Assembly: GCF_007280575.1 (NCBI RefSeq)
Contig: NZ_VKJP01000019.1
Span: 1-38,379, forward strand
Reading direction: 5' to 3'
DNA from: Streptomyces benahoarensis
Lineage (GTDB): Bacteria; Actinomycetota; Actinomycetes; Streptomycetales; Streptomycetaceae
DNA length: 38,379 nt
In this document: piece after piece, positions 1-8,347 of the stretch
Layout: every line of letters starts with the position of its first letter
Position numbering within the stretch: position 1 is the stretch's first letter
Program-made: the position numbers and the translations under genes
The notes under the pieces: generated by a model
The model's input: the letters and a program-made list of their open reading frames with translations, nothing else
What the model was told of the DNA's origin: nothing
Databases searched by the model: none

Positions 1-1
1 C

Positions 2-35
2 GTCTCGTGGGCTCGGAGATGTGTATAAGAGCCAG
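2..35. other. Illumina Nextera adapter remnant at contig edge
   Basis: These bases match the Nextera read-2 transposase adapter, including the Tn5 mosaic-end core GTGTATAAGAG, at 33 of 34 positions; the single difference is C for A at 32. The adapter is recalled from general knowledge, not searched. It is library sequence, not genome, so any reading frame that begins in it is artificial and the true genomic sequence starts near base 36. Confidence 0.93.
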
Positions 36-233
36 CCCTCCCGCACCGCCGGCCCCTTCCCCCATGCCCCCGCGCAACTACGCGCCGGTGGCGCACAAAA
101 CGCACAACGGGCGCTCGATGGTGACCAGGACCTTGCTGATCACCACCCCCGCCGTATTGGCCGGGGTCGCACTCCGCCCCCGTTCGAGCTCCTCGTCCGG
201 TTCCGCCGGACGCCGTTCCTCGTAGGAGAACCC

Positions 234-995
234 ATGTCCCAATGGCTGGTGCTGGCGATCGCCATGGTCGCTGCCTGTGGCGTCGTCCTGGCCATCACGG
301 TGCTCAAGCAGCGCCGGATCAGCGAGGACGACGATCCGTCCGAAACGCCCGATGTCATCGAGTACATGACGATGATGGTGGGGGTCGTCTACGCAATCGT
401 CCTGGGTCTGGCCATCGCCGGGGTCTGGGAGGCCCGGGGTGCCGCGGAGGACACCGTACGCACCGAGGCGCAGGCCCTGCACGAGGTCAGCGCACGGGCG
501 CGGGCCTACACCCCTCCGGTGCGCGACCGGATCCGTACGGACGTCGACCGGTACGTCACGTATGTGGTGCAGAAGGAGTGGCCGGTCATGGCCGACCGGG
601 GCGAGATCACCGCGCACGGCACCGAACTGCTCGCGAAGGTCCGCGCCGACGTCACCGACCACCGCCCCCGCGACAACTTCGAGGAGCAGTCCTATCAACC
701 CCTCGTCGACCAAGTCGCGGTGGCGGACGGGGCACGCAACGCCCGTGCCGACGCGGCCGGTTCCACCCTGCCGGCCGTCGTGTGGTTCGGGCTGATCACC
801 GGCGCAGCGGTAACCGTCGGCTTGATCTTCACCCTGCAGATCCGGCGGTCGGGGAAGGAACTGCTGATGGCCGGCCTGTTCAGTGCGCTGATCGCGTTTC
901 TGCTGTTCCTGGTCTGGGACCTCGACGCACCGTTCGGCCGCGGCCTCGCCGCTGGAGTCGACTCCTTCACCGCCCTCTTCCCGCACGCCGGCTGA
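234..995 (+). CDS. DUF4239 (bestrophin-like) membrane protein
   Basis: A 253-residue protein that starts at an ATG behind AGGAGA (224-229). It has an N-terminal membrane segment (about residues 4-20), a second one (about 45-65) just after an acidic linker, a soluble charged middle (70-175) beginning TVRTEAQALHEVSARA, and two closely spaced C-terminal membrane segments (about 180-200 and 210-228). This layout and the E-A-x-A-L motif after the second helix are those of the DUF4239 family, common in Streptomyces and sometimes called bestrophin-like. The biochemical role is unknown; ion channel activity is only an analogy. The length is normal and the frame is intact. Longer readings upstream run into the adapter. 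Confidence 0.8.
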   Translation: MSQWLVLAIAMVAACGVVLAITVLKQRRISEDDDPSETPDVIEYMTMMVGVVYAIVLGLAIAGVWEARGAAEDTVRTEAQALHEVSARARAYTPPVRDRIRTDVDRYVTYVVQKEWPVMADRGEITAHGTELLAKVRADVTDHRPRDNFEEQSYQPLVDQVAVADGARNARADAAGSTLPAVVWFGLITGAAVTVGLIFTLQIRRSGKELLMAGLFSALIAFLLFLVWDLDAPFGRGLAAGVDSFTALFPHAG

Positions 996-1242
996 CCCCA
1001 CCTCCGGCCGGGACCCCACCCGGGCCCCGGCCGGAGGCCCGTCGGCCCAGGGGCCGCCGGCCGGAACCAAACGCTCCGCCGCGGAAACGGCCCCACGACG
1101 CGGTTTACTCGGTGTTCGGGGCCGCGTGGTTCGCCGCCCCCGGCTGGCTCTTTCCGCTCGTGCGGGCCCGCCTCAACCCGGGCGGTCAAGCCGGCGGTTC
1201 AACCCGCCGTTCCGGTGCGCACCTGCGGTCATGCCCGCGACG
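996..1242. other. Non-coding stretch, nothing recognised
   Basis: GC-rich sequence between the DUF4239 gene and the DNA ligase remnant. Long open frames on both strands here show the low-complexity Arg/Pro/Gly composition of shadow frames. I recognise no domain. Confidence 0.4.
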
Positions 1243-1505
1243 GCCAGTGAAGAGGATGTCGAAGACCGCGTACGACGCGGGGAGTTCGGCGGCGATTGTG
1301 CCTGCGACGGCCCGGACGGCGGAGGCGCGCCCGGCGACGGTGGCGAAGTCCGAGCCGCTGGCGTTCCAGATGACGGCCTCGCCGTCCAGGATCGTGCCGG
1401 GCGGCAGCTCGGCGGCGGTCTGAGCGCGGTCGGGGAAGGCGAGTGTCGGCGGCCGGAGCGGGTTTGGATGAGCACTTCGTCGCGGCCGCGGACGATCAGG
1501 GAGCG
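1243..1505 (-). pseudogene. ATP-dependent DNA ligase fragment, frameshifted
   Basis: On the minus strand one frame reads LIVRGRDEVLIQTRSG; after a frameshift near 1440 another frame reads AFPDRAQTAAELPPGTILDG, then GEAVIW, and ends near FDILF. These pieces in this order match the nucleotidyltransferase domain of LigD-type ATP-dependent DNA ligases just downstream of the AMP-lysine motif (typical wording: EVLIQSRNG, then LPDGLVLDGELVVW, then FDLL). The catalytic lysine region, the rest of the adenylation domain and the OB domain are missing. It is a decayed piece of an end-joining ligase gene with no nearby Ku gene. Family assignment rests on motif order alone. Confidence 0.6.
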
Positions 1506-1590
1506 CGTGGTCGTAGTTCGCCGGACCGCGCTATGTCTCGGCAGGCGTATTCCGTCGCGTCAGGGGTGAAAGCCACCGACCCGGTTACGC

Positions 1591-2109
1591 GTGTGGCTGT
1601 CTCGGTTCCGTGATGAGCACATGCGGGACCGAAGGTTAAAGGGCCTGGGAGCACTTCTCTACGTTGTTCTCATGGCGGGCTTGATCATCATTTTCCTTCG
1701 CACGGGGTGGGACCAGGCGGACAAGATCGCCAGCGTGATCGGTGTGCTGGTTGCGCCGGTAGGAGCCCCGCCCGCTCTCCGCGCCCCCCGTTCTCTTCTC
1801 CCTCGCCTCTTGGGAACCGCGCCGGCCGCTCGCGGAGTGGCTGGCGGATCAACTGCGCCGCTCCCACCCCGGCCTGCGGGCTTCGGCCACGGCCACCACC
1901 AGCGACACCCGCGGCGATCTCGCCCAGGCGCTGCTGGAGACGGGGCGCATCCTCTGCTGGACGGCTTCGACGAACTCCCGCCACCTGTGCATCCCGCCGC
2001 CGTGGACGCCCTCAACCGCGCCCTGACCGCCCGCGGGCCCCTGGTCCCAGCCGCTCGCGCCGCCGCCTACGGGCCGCTCCGGCCGGTCCGGACCCACAGT
2101 TCGCCTTGA
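1591..2109 (+). pseudogene. NACHT-type NTPase remnant, multiply frameshifted
   Basis: The first frame begins MRDRRLKGLGALLYVVLMAG (ATG 1621) and continues as a hydrophobic helix followed by GWDQADKIASVIGVLVAP. From about 1788 a second frame reads VLFSLASWEPRRPLAEWLAD and QLRRSHPGLRAS. The first frame then resumes at about 1960 with PLLDGFDELPPPVHPAAVDA, then LNRAL. LxSLASWxP followed by LLDGFDELP (Walker B) is the wording of Streptomyces NACHT NTPases, many of which have an N-terminal membrane helix. The Walker A segment between them is deleted and at least two frameshifts break the gene. Intact relatives include anti-phage STAND proteins, but this copy cannot work. Confidence 0.6.
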
Positions 2110-2245
2110 CGGCGCCGCCTCGCCGGGACCAGCCTGACCACCGCGCAGGCGCACCGCCATCACCCTGCGGGTGGTAACCCGGGTGGCAGGAAAGGTGGGG
2201 TTTTCGTCATTGCGGACGCAGCGCGAGCTGCGAAAGATGGGAGCC

Positions 2246-3298
2246 ATGACGCAGCGATCCGTGCTGGTCGTCCTCTTCGAGGGCGTGCAGAGTCTCGATG
2301 TGACCGGTCCCGTGGAGGTGTTCGCGGGGGCCGGGCAGGCAGACGGGGAACCGTACGCGATCCGCACCACCTCGCTCGACGGCATGCCCGTCCGCACTTC
2401 GAGCGGGCTGCGGCTCACCCCGGACTGTGCGCTGCCCGACGCCGAGACGCCGCACACCCTGCTCGTCCCGGGCGGCAAGGGCACCCACTGCACCGACCCC
2501 CGGCTGGTCGACTGGTTACGGGAGCACGCCCGGCGGGCGGAGCGCATCGTGTCGGTGTGCAGCGGTGCACTGCTGCTGGCCGAGGGCGGGCTGCTCGACG
2601 GCCGCCGGGCGACGACGCACTGGGCGCTGTGCACGCAGATGGCCGAGGAGTACCCGAAGGTGGACGTCGAGCCGGACCCGCTCTTCGTGCGGGACGGAAG
2701 GATCGCCACCTCTGCCGGGGTCACCGCGGGCATCGATCTCGCGCTCGCCCTGGTCGAGGAGGACCACGGCAGGGACATCGCACTCAGCATCGCGCGCTAC
2801 CTGGTCGTCTTTCTCCGACGCCCGGGAAACCAGGCGCAGTTCAGCGCCCAGCTGGCCGTCCAGACGGCCCGTCGAGAGCCTCTGCGGGAGCTCCAAAACG
2901 AGACACTCCTCGGCTGGCTGCGCACCGCCAGCGCCACCAGCGCCTGGACGACTTCGGTCTGCACGGGATCGCTGCTGCTCGGGGCGGCCGGGCCGCTCAA
3001 GGGCCGACACGCCACCTCGCACTGGCCGGCGTGGGACAGCCTCGCTGCGTACGGCGCCGTGCCGTCCGGTGAACGGGTCGTCATCGACGGCAAGTTGGTC
3101 ACCGCGGCCGGTGTCTCGGCCGGCATCGACATGGGCCTCACCCTGCTCGGCAAGGTGGCCGGCGACGAGTGCGCGCAGGTCGTCCAGCTCAGGACCGAGT
3201 ACGACCCGCAACCGCCGTACGACGCGGGCTCCCCGCAGAAGGCTCCCGCCGCGGTCGTCAGCATGCTCCGTGACAAGAGCAGGTACGTTCAACAGTAG
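2246..3298 (+). CDS. Chimeric DJ-1/PfpI protein: AraC-regulator sensor half joined to a second DJ-1 half
   Basis: 350 residues. Residues 1-190 form a complete class-I glutamine-amidotransferase-like (DJ-1/PfpI) domain with elbow cysteine C105 in VCSGALLLA. Residues 190-217 (FLRRPGNQAQFSAQLA and onward) are the linker that in FtrA/GlxA-type AraC regulators leads into the helix-turn-helix pair. The helix-turn-helix is absent. From about residue 218 the sequence becomes the C-terminal two thirds of another DJ-1/PfpI protein: WLRTASATSAWTTSVCTGSL with a second elbow cysteine C239, then AGVSAGIDM and EYDPQPPYDAGSP. The reading frame is open throughout, so a chimera may be made. Start taken at ATG 2246; ATG 2237 is equally possible since neither has a strong ribosome site. 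DNA binding is not expected. Confidence 0.75.
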   Translation: MTQRSVLVVLFEGVQSLDVTGPVEVFAGAGQADGEPYAIRTTSLDGMPVRTSSGLRLTPDCALPDAETPHTLLVPGGKGTHCTDPRLVDWLREHARRAERIVSVCSGALLLAEGGLLDGRRATTHWALCTQMAEEYPKVDVEPDPLFVRDGRIATSAGVTAGIDLALALVEEDHGRDIALSIARYLVVFLRRPGNQAQFSAQLAVQTARREPLRELQNETLLGWLRTASATSAWTTSVCTGSLLLGAAGPLKGRHATSHWPAWDSLAAYGAVPSGERVVIDGKLVTAAGVSAGIDMGLTLLGKVAGDECAQVVQLRTEYDPQPPYDAGSPQKAPAAVVSMLRDKSRYVQQ

Positions 3299-3511
3299 TC
3301 CGGTCCATGGCGGCGCCCCGGGGGTGCCCTGGCCCGCGGGGAGCGCACGCAGGGCGTCCCGAGGTCGCCCCAAGGGCGGGTGTGCTGCTCTCGGTGCCCG
3401 ATCGGGTCGGCAATCGCGGTTGCCCGAACCCGGGAGTCGGGCTCGGGGTAGCTTCGGTCCTTCTCCCGTCGCCGGGAGCGGATCCCGGCACGTCTTTCGG
3501 TCGCGCCCGCC

Positions 3512-4411
3512 TCAGTCCGTTGTCCCGGTCGCCAGCTCACACGCGCGCACGTACTCCTGCACCAGCCGGCGGTGGTCGTCGGCGCGCCAGGCCAGGGCGA
3601 AGCGGCTGGGCGAGATGCCCCTCACTGCACGGGTGACGACTCCGCCGAGGGTGAGCAGCGGGGTGTTCCCGGCCGCCAGCAGGACCACACCGAGACCCGC
3701 GACGAGCGCTTCGTACGTCTCCTCGGTGCTTGCCACCTCCACGCCGATGCGTGCCGGCTTCCCGCCGCGGGAGTCGGTGGCAAGCCAGTGGTCCCGCAGC
3801 GGCCCAGCGCTGTCGGGCAGAGCGAGGAACGGCTCGTCCAGCAGGTCCGTGAAGTCGATGATCTCCCGGTCGGCGAGCGGGTGAGTATCGGCCATAGCGA
3901 CCAGGCGGAGTTCCTCGGCGACCACCAGCCACCGGTAGCGATCCGGATCGGGCAGCGGTAGCCAGACGAACGCCACATCGCACGTGCCGTCGGCGAGCCC
4001 GGCGGTCGCGTCGTTCCAGGGGACCTGGCGAAGTCTGAGGCGAGCACCGGGGCGCGCGGCGGCGAAGCGGGAGCGGATCGCCGGCAGCACGCCGCCGCGC
4101 CCCGGGCTGGTACTCATCCCCACGACGAGGACGGCCGCCCGGTCTGCCACGACCCGGGCGACTGCCTCCCGGGCTGCCTCCCACTCGGCGAGAATGCGCT
4201 GAGCATGCGGCAGCAGCGCTGCACCGACCGCGCTCAGGCGCACTTCGCGCCGGTCACGCTCGAACAACGCGGCCCCCACCCGTTTCTCCAGCATCCTGAT
4301 CTGCTTGCTCAGCGCGGGCTGTGAGACGTACAGCCGCTCGGCTGCGCGCGTGAAGTGCAGCTCCTCGGCCACTGCGGCGAAGTACCTCAGGTCCCGTCCG
4401 TGAACGTCCAT
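3512..4411 (-). CDS. LysR-family transcriptional regulator
   Basis: About 299 residues from the start used here. The N-terminal winged helix-turn-helix begins MDVHGRDLRYFAAVAEELHF, followed by TRAAERLYVSQPALSKQI, a textbook LysR recognition region; the rest is a two-lobe periplasmic-binding-like effector domain (about 90-295). The gene is divergent from the SDR at 4521, the standard arrangement for a LysR regulator and its target. A 15-bp palindrome with T-N11-A geometry overlaps the start (see 4410-4424). In-frame ATGs exist at 4417 and 4411; I prefer 4411 because it places the palindrome at the 5' edge. The effector is unknown. It probably controls the SDR and perhaps the MFS exporter. Confidence 0.88.
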   Translation of the reverse strand: MDVHGRDLRYFAAVAEELHFTRAAERLYVSQPALSKQIRMLEKRVGAALFERDRREVRLSAVGAALLPHAQRILAEWEAAREAVARVVADRAAVLVVGMSTSPGRGGVLPAIRSRFAAARPGARLRLRQVPWNDATAGLADGTCDVAFVWLPLPDPDRYRWLVVAEELRLVAMADTHPLADREIIDFTDLLDEPFLALPDSAGPLRDHWLATDSRGGKPARIGVEVASTEETYEALVAGLGVVLLAAGNTPLLTLGGVVTRAVRGISPSRFALAWRADDHRRLVQEYVRACELATGTTD

Positions 4412-4424
4412 AACCATCGGTTAT
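4410..4424. promoter_or_regulatory. LysR-type operator palindrome
   Basis: ATAACC-ATC-GGTTAT is a perfect palindrome with 6-bp arms; the inner 13 bases have the T-N11-A spacing of LysR boxes. It sits on the start codon of the LysR gene and about 97 bp upstream of the divergent SDR start. This fits autorepression plus activation of the neighbour. Seen in sequence; the regulatory role is inferred. Confidence 0.6.
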
Positions 4425-4520
4425 CACAGCGGATCTTGGACGGGCAACCGGCGTGCCGTGCACGGTAGTTCACACACGGACCGCAGCGAACAGCGGATCA
4501 CCTGGCACGAGGAGAAGAAC

Positions 4521-5354
4521 ATGAACAAGGTGTGGCTGGTCACCGGGGCGAGCAGCGGGTTCGGCCGGGCCATCACCGAAGCGGCGGTGGCGGCGGGCGA
4601 CATCGTGGTCGCCGCCGCCCGCCGCACTGCGCTGCTCGACGACCTGGTCGCCGCGCACCCGGACCAGGTCGAGACGCTACCGCTGGACGTCACCGACATC
4701 GCGGGCATCCAAGCCGCGGTCGACGGCGTGGCAGCCCGGCACGGCCGGATCGACATCCTGGTCAACAACGCCGGCCGGGGCATGGTGGGAGCGGTCGAGG
4801 AGAGCACCGACGCTGAGCTGCGGGGCCTGATGGACCTGCATTTCTTCGGCCCCACCGCGCTCATCCGCGCCGCACTGCCGCACATGCGGCGCCGGGGCTC
4901 GGGCGCCATCGTGCAGCTGACCAGCATGGGTGGGCGGTTCGCCTTCGCCGGAGTCGGCGCCTACTGCGCCACCAAGTTCGCCCTGGAGGGGCTCTCCGAG
5001 GCATTGGCCGCCGAGGTCGCCCCGCACGGCATCCGGGTGCTGATCGTCGAGCCCGGCGCGTTCCGTACCGGCTTCGCCGACGCCGCAGCACTGCGGCTCT
5101 CCCCGGCCCTGGACGCCTACCAGGAGACCGTGGGCCCCGTCCGTTCCGGGCTGCCGGGCGGAAGCGGCCAGGAACCCGGGGACCCGGCCAAGGCCGCGGC
5201 CGCCGTCCTCACCGCTCTGGACTCCGACGAACCGCCGCTGCGTCTGCCGCTCGGCAACGACGCCGCCGACGCGATCACCGGCCACCTCGACCGTGCCCGC
5301 ACCGAACTCCGCTCCTGGGAAATGCTCACCCGCTCCACCGACTTCGACGACTGA
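4521..5354 (+). CDS. SDR-family NAD(P)-dependent oxidoreductase
   Basis: 277 residues, ATG with AGGAG at 4510-4514. Classical short-chain dehydrogenase: cofactor motif TGASSGFG (8-15), NNAG (82-85), and catalytic S135, Y148 and K152 in GAYCATK. The longer C-terminal segment (from about 195, FRTGFADAAALR) is typical of the SDR group annotated as ketoreductases that use lipophilic carbonyl substrates. Arg34-Arg35 after the second strand suggests NADP(H) preference. It is transcribed away from the LysR gene and 100 bp ahead of the MFS exporter. The substrate cannot be told from sequence. Confidence 0.88.
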   Translation: MNKVWLVTGASSGFGRAITEAAVAAGDIVVAAARRTALLDDLVAAHPDQVETLPLDVTDIAGIQAAVDGVAARHGRIDILVNNAGRGMVGAVEESTDAELRGLMDLHFFGPTALIRAALPHMRRRGSGAIVQLTSMGGRFAFAGVGAYCATKFALEGLSEALAAEVAPHGIRVLIVEPGAFRTGFADAAALRLSPALDAYQETVGPVRSGLPGGSGQEPGDPAKAAAAVLTALDSDEPPLRLPLGNDAADAITGHLDRARTELRSWEMLTRSTDFDD

Positions 5355-5454
5355 CACCTCCAGCCGCCTCCGTACCGGTGCAGGCCGGTCCGTGGTCGTC
5401 CCCTGGCTTCCCGTCCCGGTCGCATCCCTTCGAGATCGTCTCAGGAGTGTCCTG

Positions 5455-6870
5455 ATGAAATCGCTGTTCACGTTCTCCCCGGCCGCCCGCATCGCGGGCC
5501 CGGCACCGGAGGCGGCCCGGGGTGGTTCCCCCGTGGTGCTCGGTGCCGCCCTGCTGGGCTTCTTTCTCATCTCGCTGGATGCGTTGATCGTCACCGTCGC
5601 GCTGCCCGACATCGGCCGCAGTCTTGGCGGCGGCATGTCCGGCCTGCAGTGGGTGGTGGACGGGTACACGTTGATCTTCGCCGCGCTGATGCTCTCCGCG
5701 GGCGCCCTGTCCGACCGCATCGGGGCCCGGCAGGCGTACGGCGGCGGCCTCGTGCTCTTCGGGCTGGCCTCGGCCGCGTGCGGACTGGCGCCCGGTCTCG
5801 GCGTGCTGGTGGCGGCGCGGCTGGTGCAGGGGGGTGCGGCGGCGGTGATGATGCCGGCGTCGCTGGCGCTGGTCCGGCAGGGCTTTCCCGACCAGGCCGA
5901 GCGGGCGCGGGCCATCGCCGTCTGGACCGTGGGCGGCGCGGTCGCGGTGGCGGCCGGGCCGGTGCTCGGCGGGGCGCTCACCGCCTCCGCGGGCTGGCGA
6001 TGGATCTTCTTCGTCAACCTCCCGGCGGGCCTGCTGGCGCTCGCCCTGCTCACCCGCGTGCCCGCCTCCCCGCGGCTGCCCTCGCGCCTGGACGCGGTCG
6101 GGCAGCTGATGGCGGTGGTCGCGATGGGCGCGCTGACGTATGGCGTGATCGAGGGCGGCGCCGAAGGCTTCGGCCGGCCGTTCGTGGTGGTGTCGCTGCT
6201 GGTGGCCGCGGCCGCAGCAGCTGCCTTCCTCGCCGCGCAGGCCAAGGGGTCGCACCCGATGCTCCCGCTGCCGCTGTTCCGCTCGCGGGTGGTGGCGGTG
6301 TCCTTGGTGGTTGGCTTCATGCTCAACGCCGCCTACTACGGCGGCGTGTTCATCTTCAGCCTGTATCTGCAGCAGGAGCGCGGGCAGTCTCCCCTGCACG
6401 CGGGCCTGATGTTCATTCCGATGACGGCACTGGTCGCCGTGGTGAATCTGGCCTCGGCGAAACTGGCCTCGCTCTTCGGCCCGCGGGTGCCGATGGTGGC
6501 GGGACAGCTGACCGGGGCAGCCGGACTGCTGGCCCTGCTCACCATCACCGCGCACACCAACGTGTGGGTGGTGGCGGCGCTGATGGTGCCGGTCGGCCTG
6601 GGCGGGGCGCTGACGGTGCCTGCTCTGATCTCCATGTTGCTCGACGCCGTCCCCGCAGACCGGGCGGGCACCGCGTCCGCCGTGCTCAACACCGGCCGCC
6701 AGGTCGGCGGAGCGATCGCGGTGGCGGTCTTCGGGGCGCTGCTGGCGGGGGCGGACACGTTCCTGGCCGGCATGCGGTGGAGCATGCTGATCGCGGCGGC
6801 CGGGCTCGTACTGACGGCGGGCGCGACGCTGACGCTGCAGCCGGACGGGCGCCGGGGTGCGGAGGCATGA
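5455..6870 (+). CDS. MFS drug-efflux transporter (DHA2/QacA-EmrB type)
   Basis: 471 residues, ATG with AGGAG at 5443-5447. About 14 hydrophobic segments. Motif A-like GALSDRIGARQAY follows the second helix and motif C-like AGPVLGGALTASAGWRWIFF lies at the fifth helix, the signature of proton-driven drug antiporters of the 14-helix DHA2 group. It probably shares a transcript with the SDR at 4521 and exports a small lipophilic compound or a product of that enzyme. No truncation seen. Confidence 0.88.
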   Translation: MKSLFTFSPAARIAGPAPEAARGGSPVVLGAALLGFFLISLDALIVTVALPDIGRSLGGGMSGLQWVVDGYTLIFAALMLSAGALSDRIGARQAYGGGLVLFGLASAACGLAPGLGVLVAARLVQGGAAAVMMPASLALVRQGFPDQAERARAIAVWTVGGAVAVAAGPVLGGALTASAGWRWIFFVNLPAGLLALALLTRVPASPRLPSRLDAVGQLMAVVAMGALTYGVIEGGAEGFGRPFVVVSLLVAAAAAAAFLAAQAKGSHPMLPLPLFRSRVVAVSLVVGFMLNAAYYGGVFIFSLYLQQERGQSPLHAGLMFIPMTALVAVVNLASAKLASLFGPRVPMVAGQLTGAAGLLALLTITAHTNVWVVAALMVPVGLGGALTVPALISMLLDAVPADRAGTASAVLNTGRQVGGAIAVAVFGALLAGADTFLAGMRWSMLIAAAGLVLTAGATLTLQPDGRRGAEA

Positions 6871-7443
6871 GCCGGACGGTGTGTCACGGCAGGGCCGCGG
6901 GTCTCCTCGCCACCGGAACGGTGCGGACCGAGCTTCAGCGGGTGCCGCTGGAGCAGGCGGCGCCCGTACATGAACGCGGCGAGCACGGCCGCCTGCGAGG
7001 CCGGCTTGTTCTGCATACCGCCTGACCGGAAGTCCATCTCATCGAGGGGGCGAACTCGAGGAGGACTGGCTGACGGCAACCTGACGCGGGCGCAGCGACT
7101 GCTTACACCCACGCCCAGTCGAGCCGGTATGCGTGGGGCCGTCTCGTGGCCGAACGCAGGTGGAGCGCCGGGGAGGGGTACCGAGCATCCCTGCGGCGAG
7201 CCGCACCGAGCGGCGGACACTCTCGAACAACACCGATGACGCACACCCGGCGGCGTCGTCGCCCGCGTCGTGCAGCGCATACTCGCGCTCACCGCAGCAA
7301 TCTGACATAACGACATCATTGGGCAAAACGCCCTGTGCTCGCTGACCGCCTGTGCCCACTGGCCCCGTGGAATTGATCATCCAGGCGGCGCTCACGGCAC
7401 CCGCACCATCCCTGCCTGCCCACGGAAACACCGGAAGGAAGCA
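6871..7443. other. 573-bp gap without a recognised gene
   Basis: On the minus strand around 6910-7035 one frame reads NKPASQAAVLAAFMYGRR then LLQRHPLKLGPH, a less biased composition than the surrounding shadow frames. It may be the tail of a decayed gene, but I cannot place it in a family. Nothing else recognised apart from the ribosome site of the next gene (7433-7439). Confidence 0.35.
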
Positions 7444-8298
7444 ATGACCACGGTAGCGATCATCGGCTTCGGGGACATGGGAGAGCAGATGGCCCCCCAC
7501 CTCGTCGCCGCCGGCTACGAGGTCCGTGTCAGCGACACCGACCCCGCCAAGCGGGAGCGCGCCGCCACCACCGGCGCCACCGTCCATGCCACCGCGGCCG
7601 AAGCGGCCCGCGGCGCGCAGCTGACCCTCGGCCTGGTGATGTCGCACGACATCCCCGCCGCCTACCTCGGCCCCGACGGCATCCTCGCCGGAGCCTCGCA
7701 GGGCTCCCTGGTCCTGGTCTGCTCCACCACCACGCCCGAGCTCCTGAACGCGGCGGTCTCCGCCGCCCCCGGCGGGGTGACCGTCCTGGACGCGCCGATC
7801 GTCGGCGGGGTGAAGTACGCGCGTGAGCGCGGCATCACCTTCCTGGTCGGCGCGGCACCGGACGTCTTCGAGCGGGCGCGCCCGGTTCTTGAGACGCTGG
7901 GGAAGGTGCGGCGGGTCGGTGAGGTGGGGTCCGGTGTGGCCTACAAGCTGATCACCAACGTCGCCGTCATGGCGGCCGAGGCCGGCATCCGCGAGGCCCT
8001 GGACCTGGCCGACCACCTGGGCCAGGACTACGACACCGCACTGGATCTGATGACTCTCGGGCCCATGGCCGCCGTCGTCGCCCGCGCCCGGGACACCACC
8101 AACCCGCGCCCGCTGCGCCGCTCGGCGGAAGACGATGACACCCTGCTCGCCTCCGTCCCCGACCCGGCGCAGCAGTTGCCGATCTCCCACGCCGCCGCCG
8201 GACGGCTGTGGAACGCCGTCACCGCGGTCAAGGGCTTCGAACCGGACTTCGTGGACCTGACCCGGAAGACCACCGCCCGCGAGGGGTTCCGCCCCTGA
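7444..8298 (+). CDS. NAD(P)-binding beta-hydroxyacid-dehydrogenase-like reductase
   Basis: 284 residues, ATG behind GGAAGGA (7433-7439). The N-terminal Rossmann motif IIGFGDMGEQMA is the GxGxMG signature of the 6-phosphogluconate/3-hydroxyisobutyrate dehydrogenase family; DAPIVGG corresponds to the family's substrate loop DAPVSGG, and GSGVAYKLITNVAV carries the conserved catalytic lysine and following Asn. The protein is slightly short for the family and the C-terminal helical domain is compact. Related proteins include imine reductases and tartronate semialdehyde reductases, so the substrate is open. It may be cotranscribed with the YcaC-like hydrolase 49 bp downstream. Confidence 0.82.
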   Translation: MTTVAIIGFGDMGEQMAPHLVAAGYEVRVSDTDPAKRERAATTGATVHATAAEAARGAQLTLGLVMSHDIPAAYLGPDGILAGASQGSLVLVCSTTTPELLNAAVSAAPGGVTVLDAPIVGGVKYARERGITFLVGAAPDVFERARPVLETLGKVRRVGEVGSGVAYKLITNVAVMAAEAGIREALDLADHLGQDYDTALDLMTLGPMAAVVARARDTTNPRPLRRSAEDDDTLLASVPDPAQQLPISHAAAGRLWNAVTAVKGFEPDFVDLTRKTTAREGFRP

Positions 8299-8347
8299 GC
8301 CACCACAGCGCCTCCGCACCGATCCAGACGCCGAAAGGGAACACGTC

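Noticed and set aside
7-225. Small plus-strand ORF of 72 codons with a hydrophobic stretch
   Set aside because: Its beginning is adapter sequence; the later part lacks a ribosome site and family resemblance.
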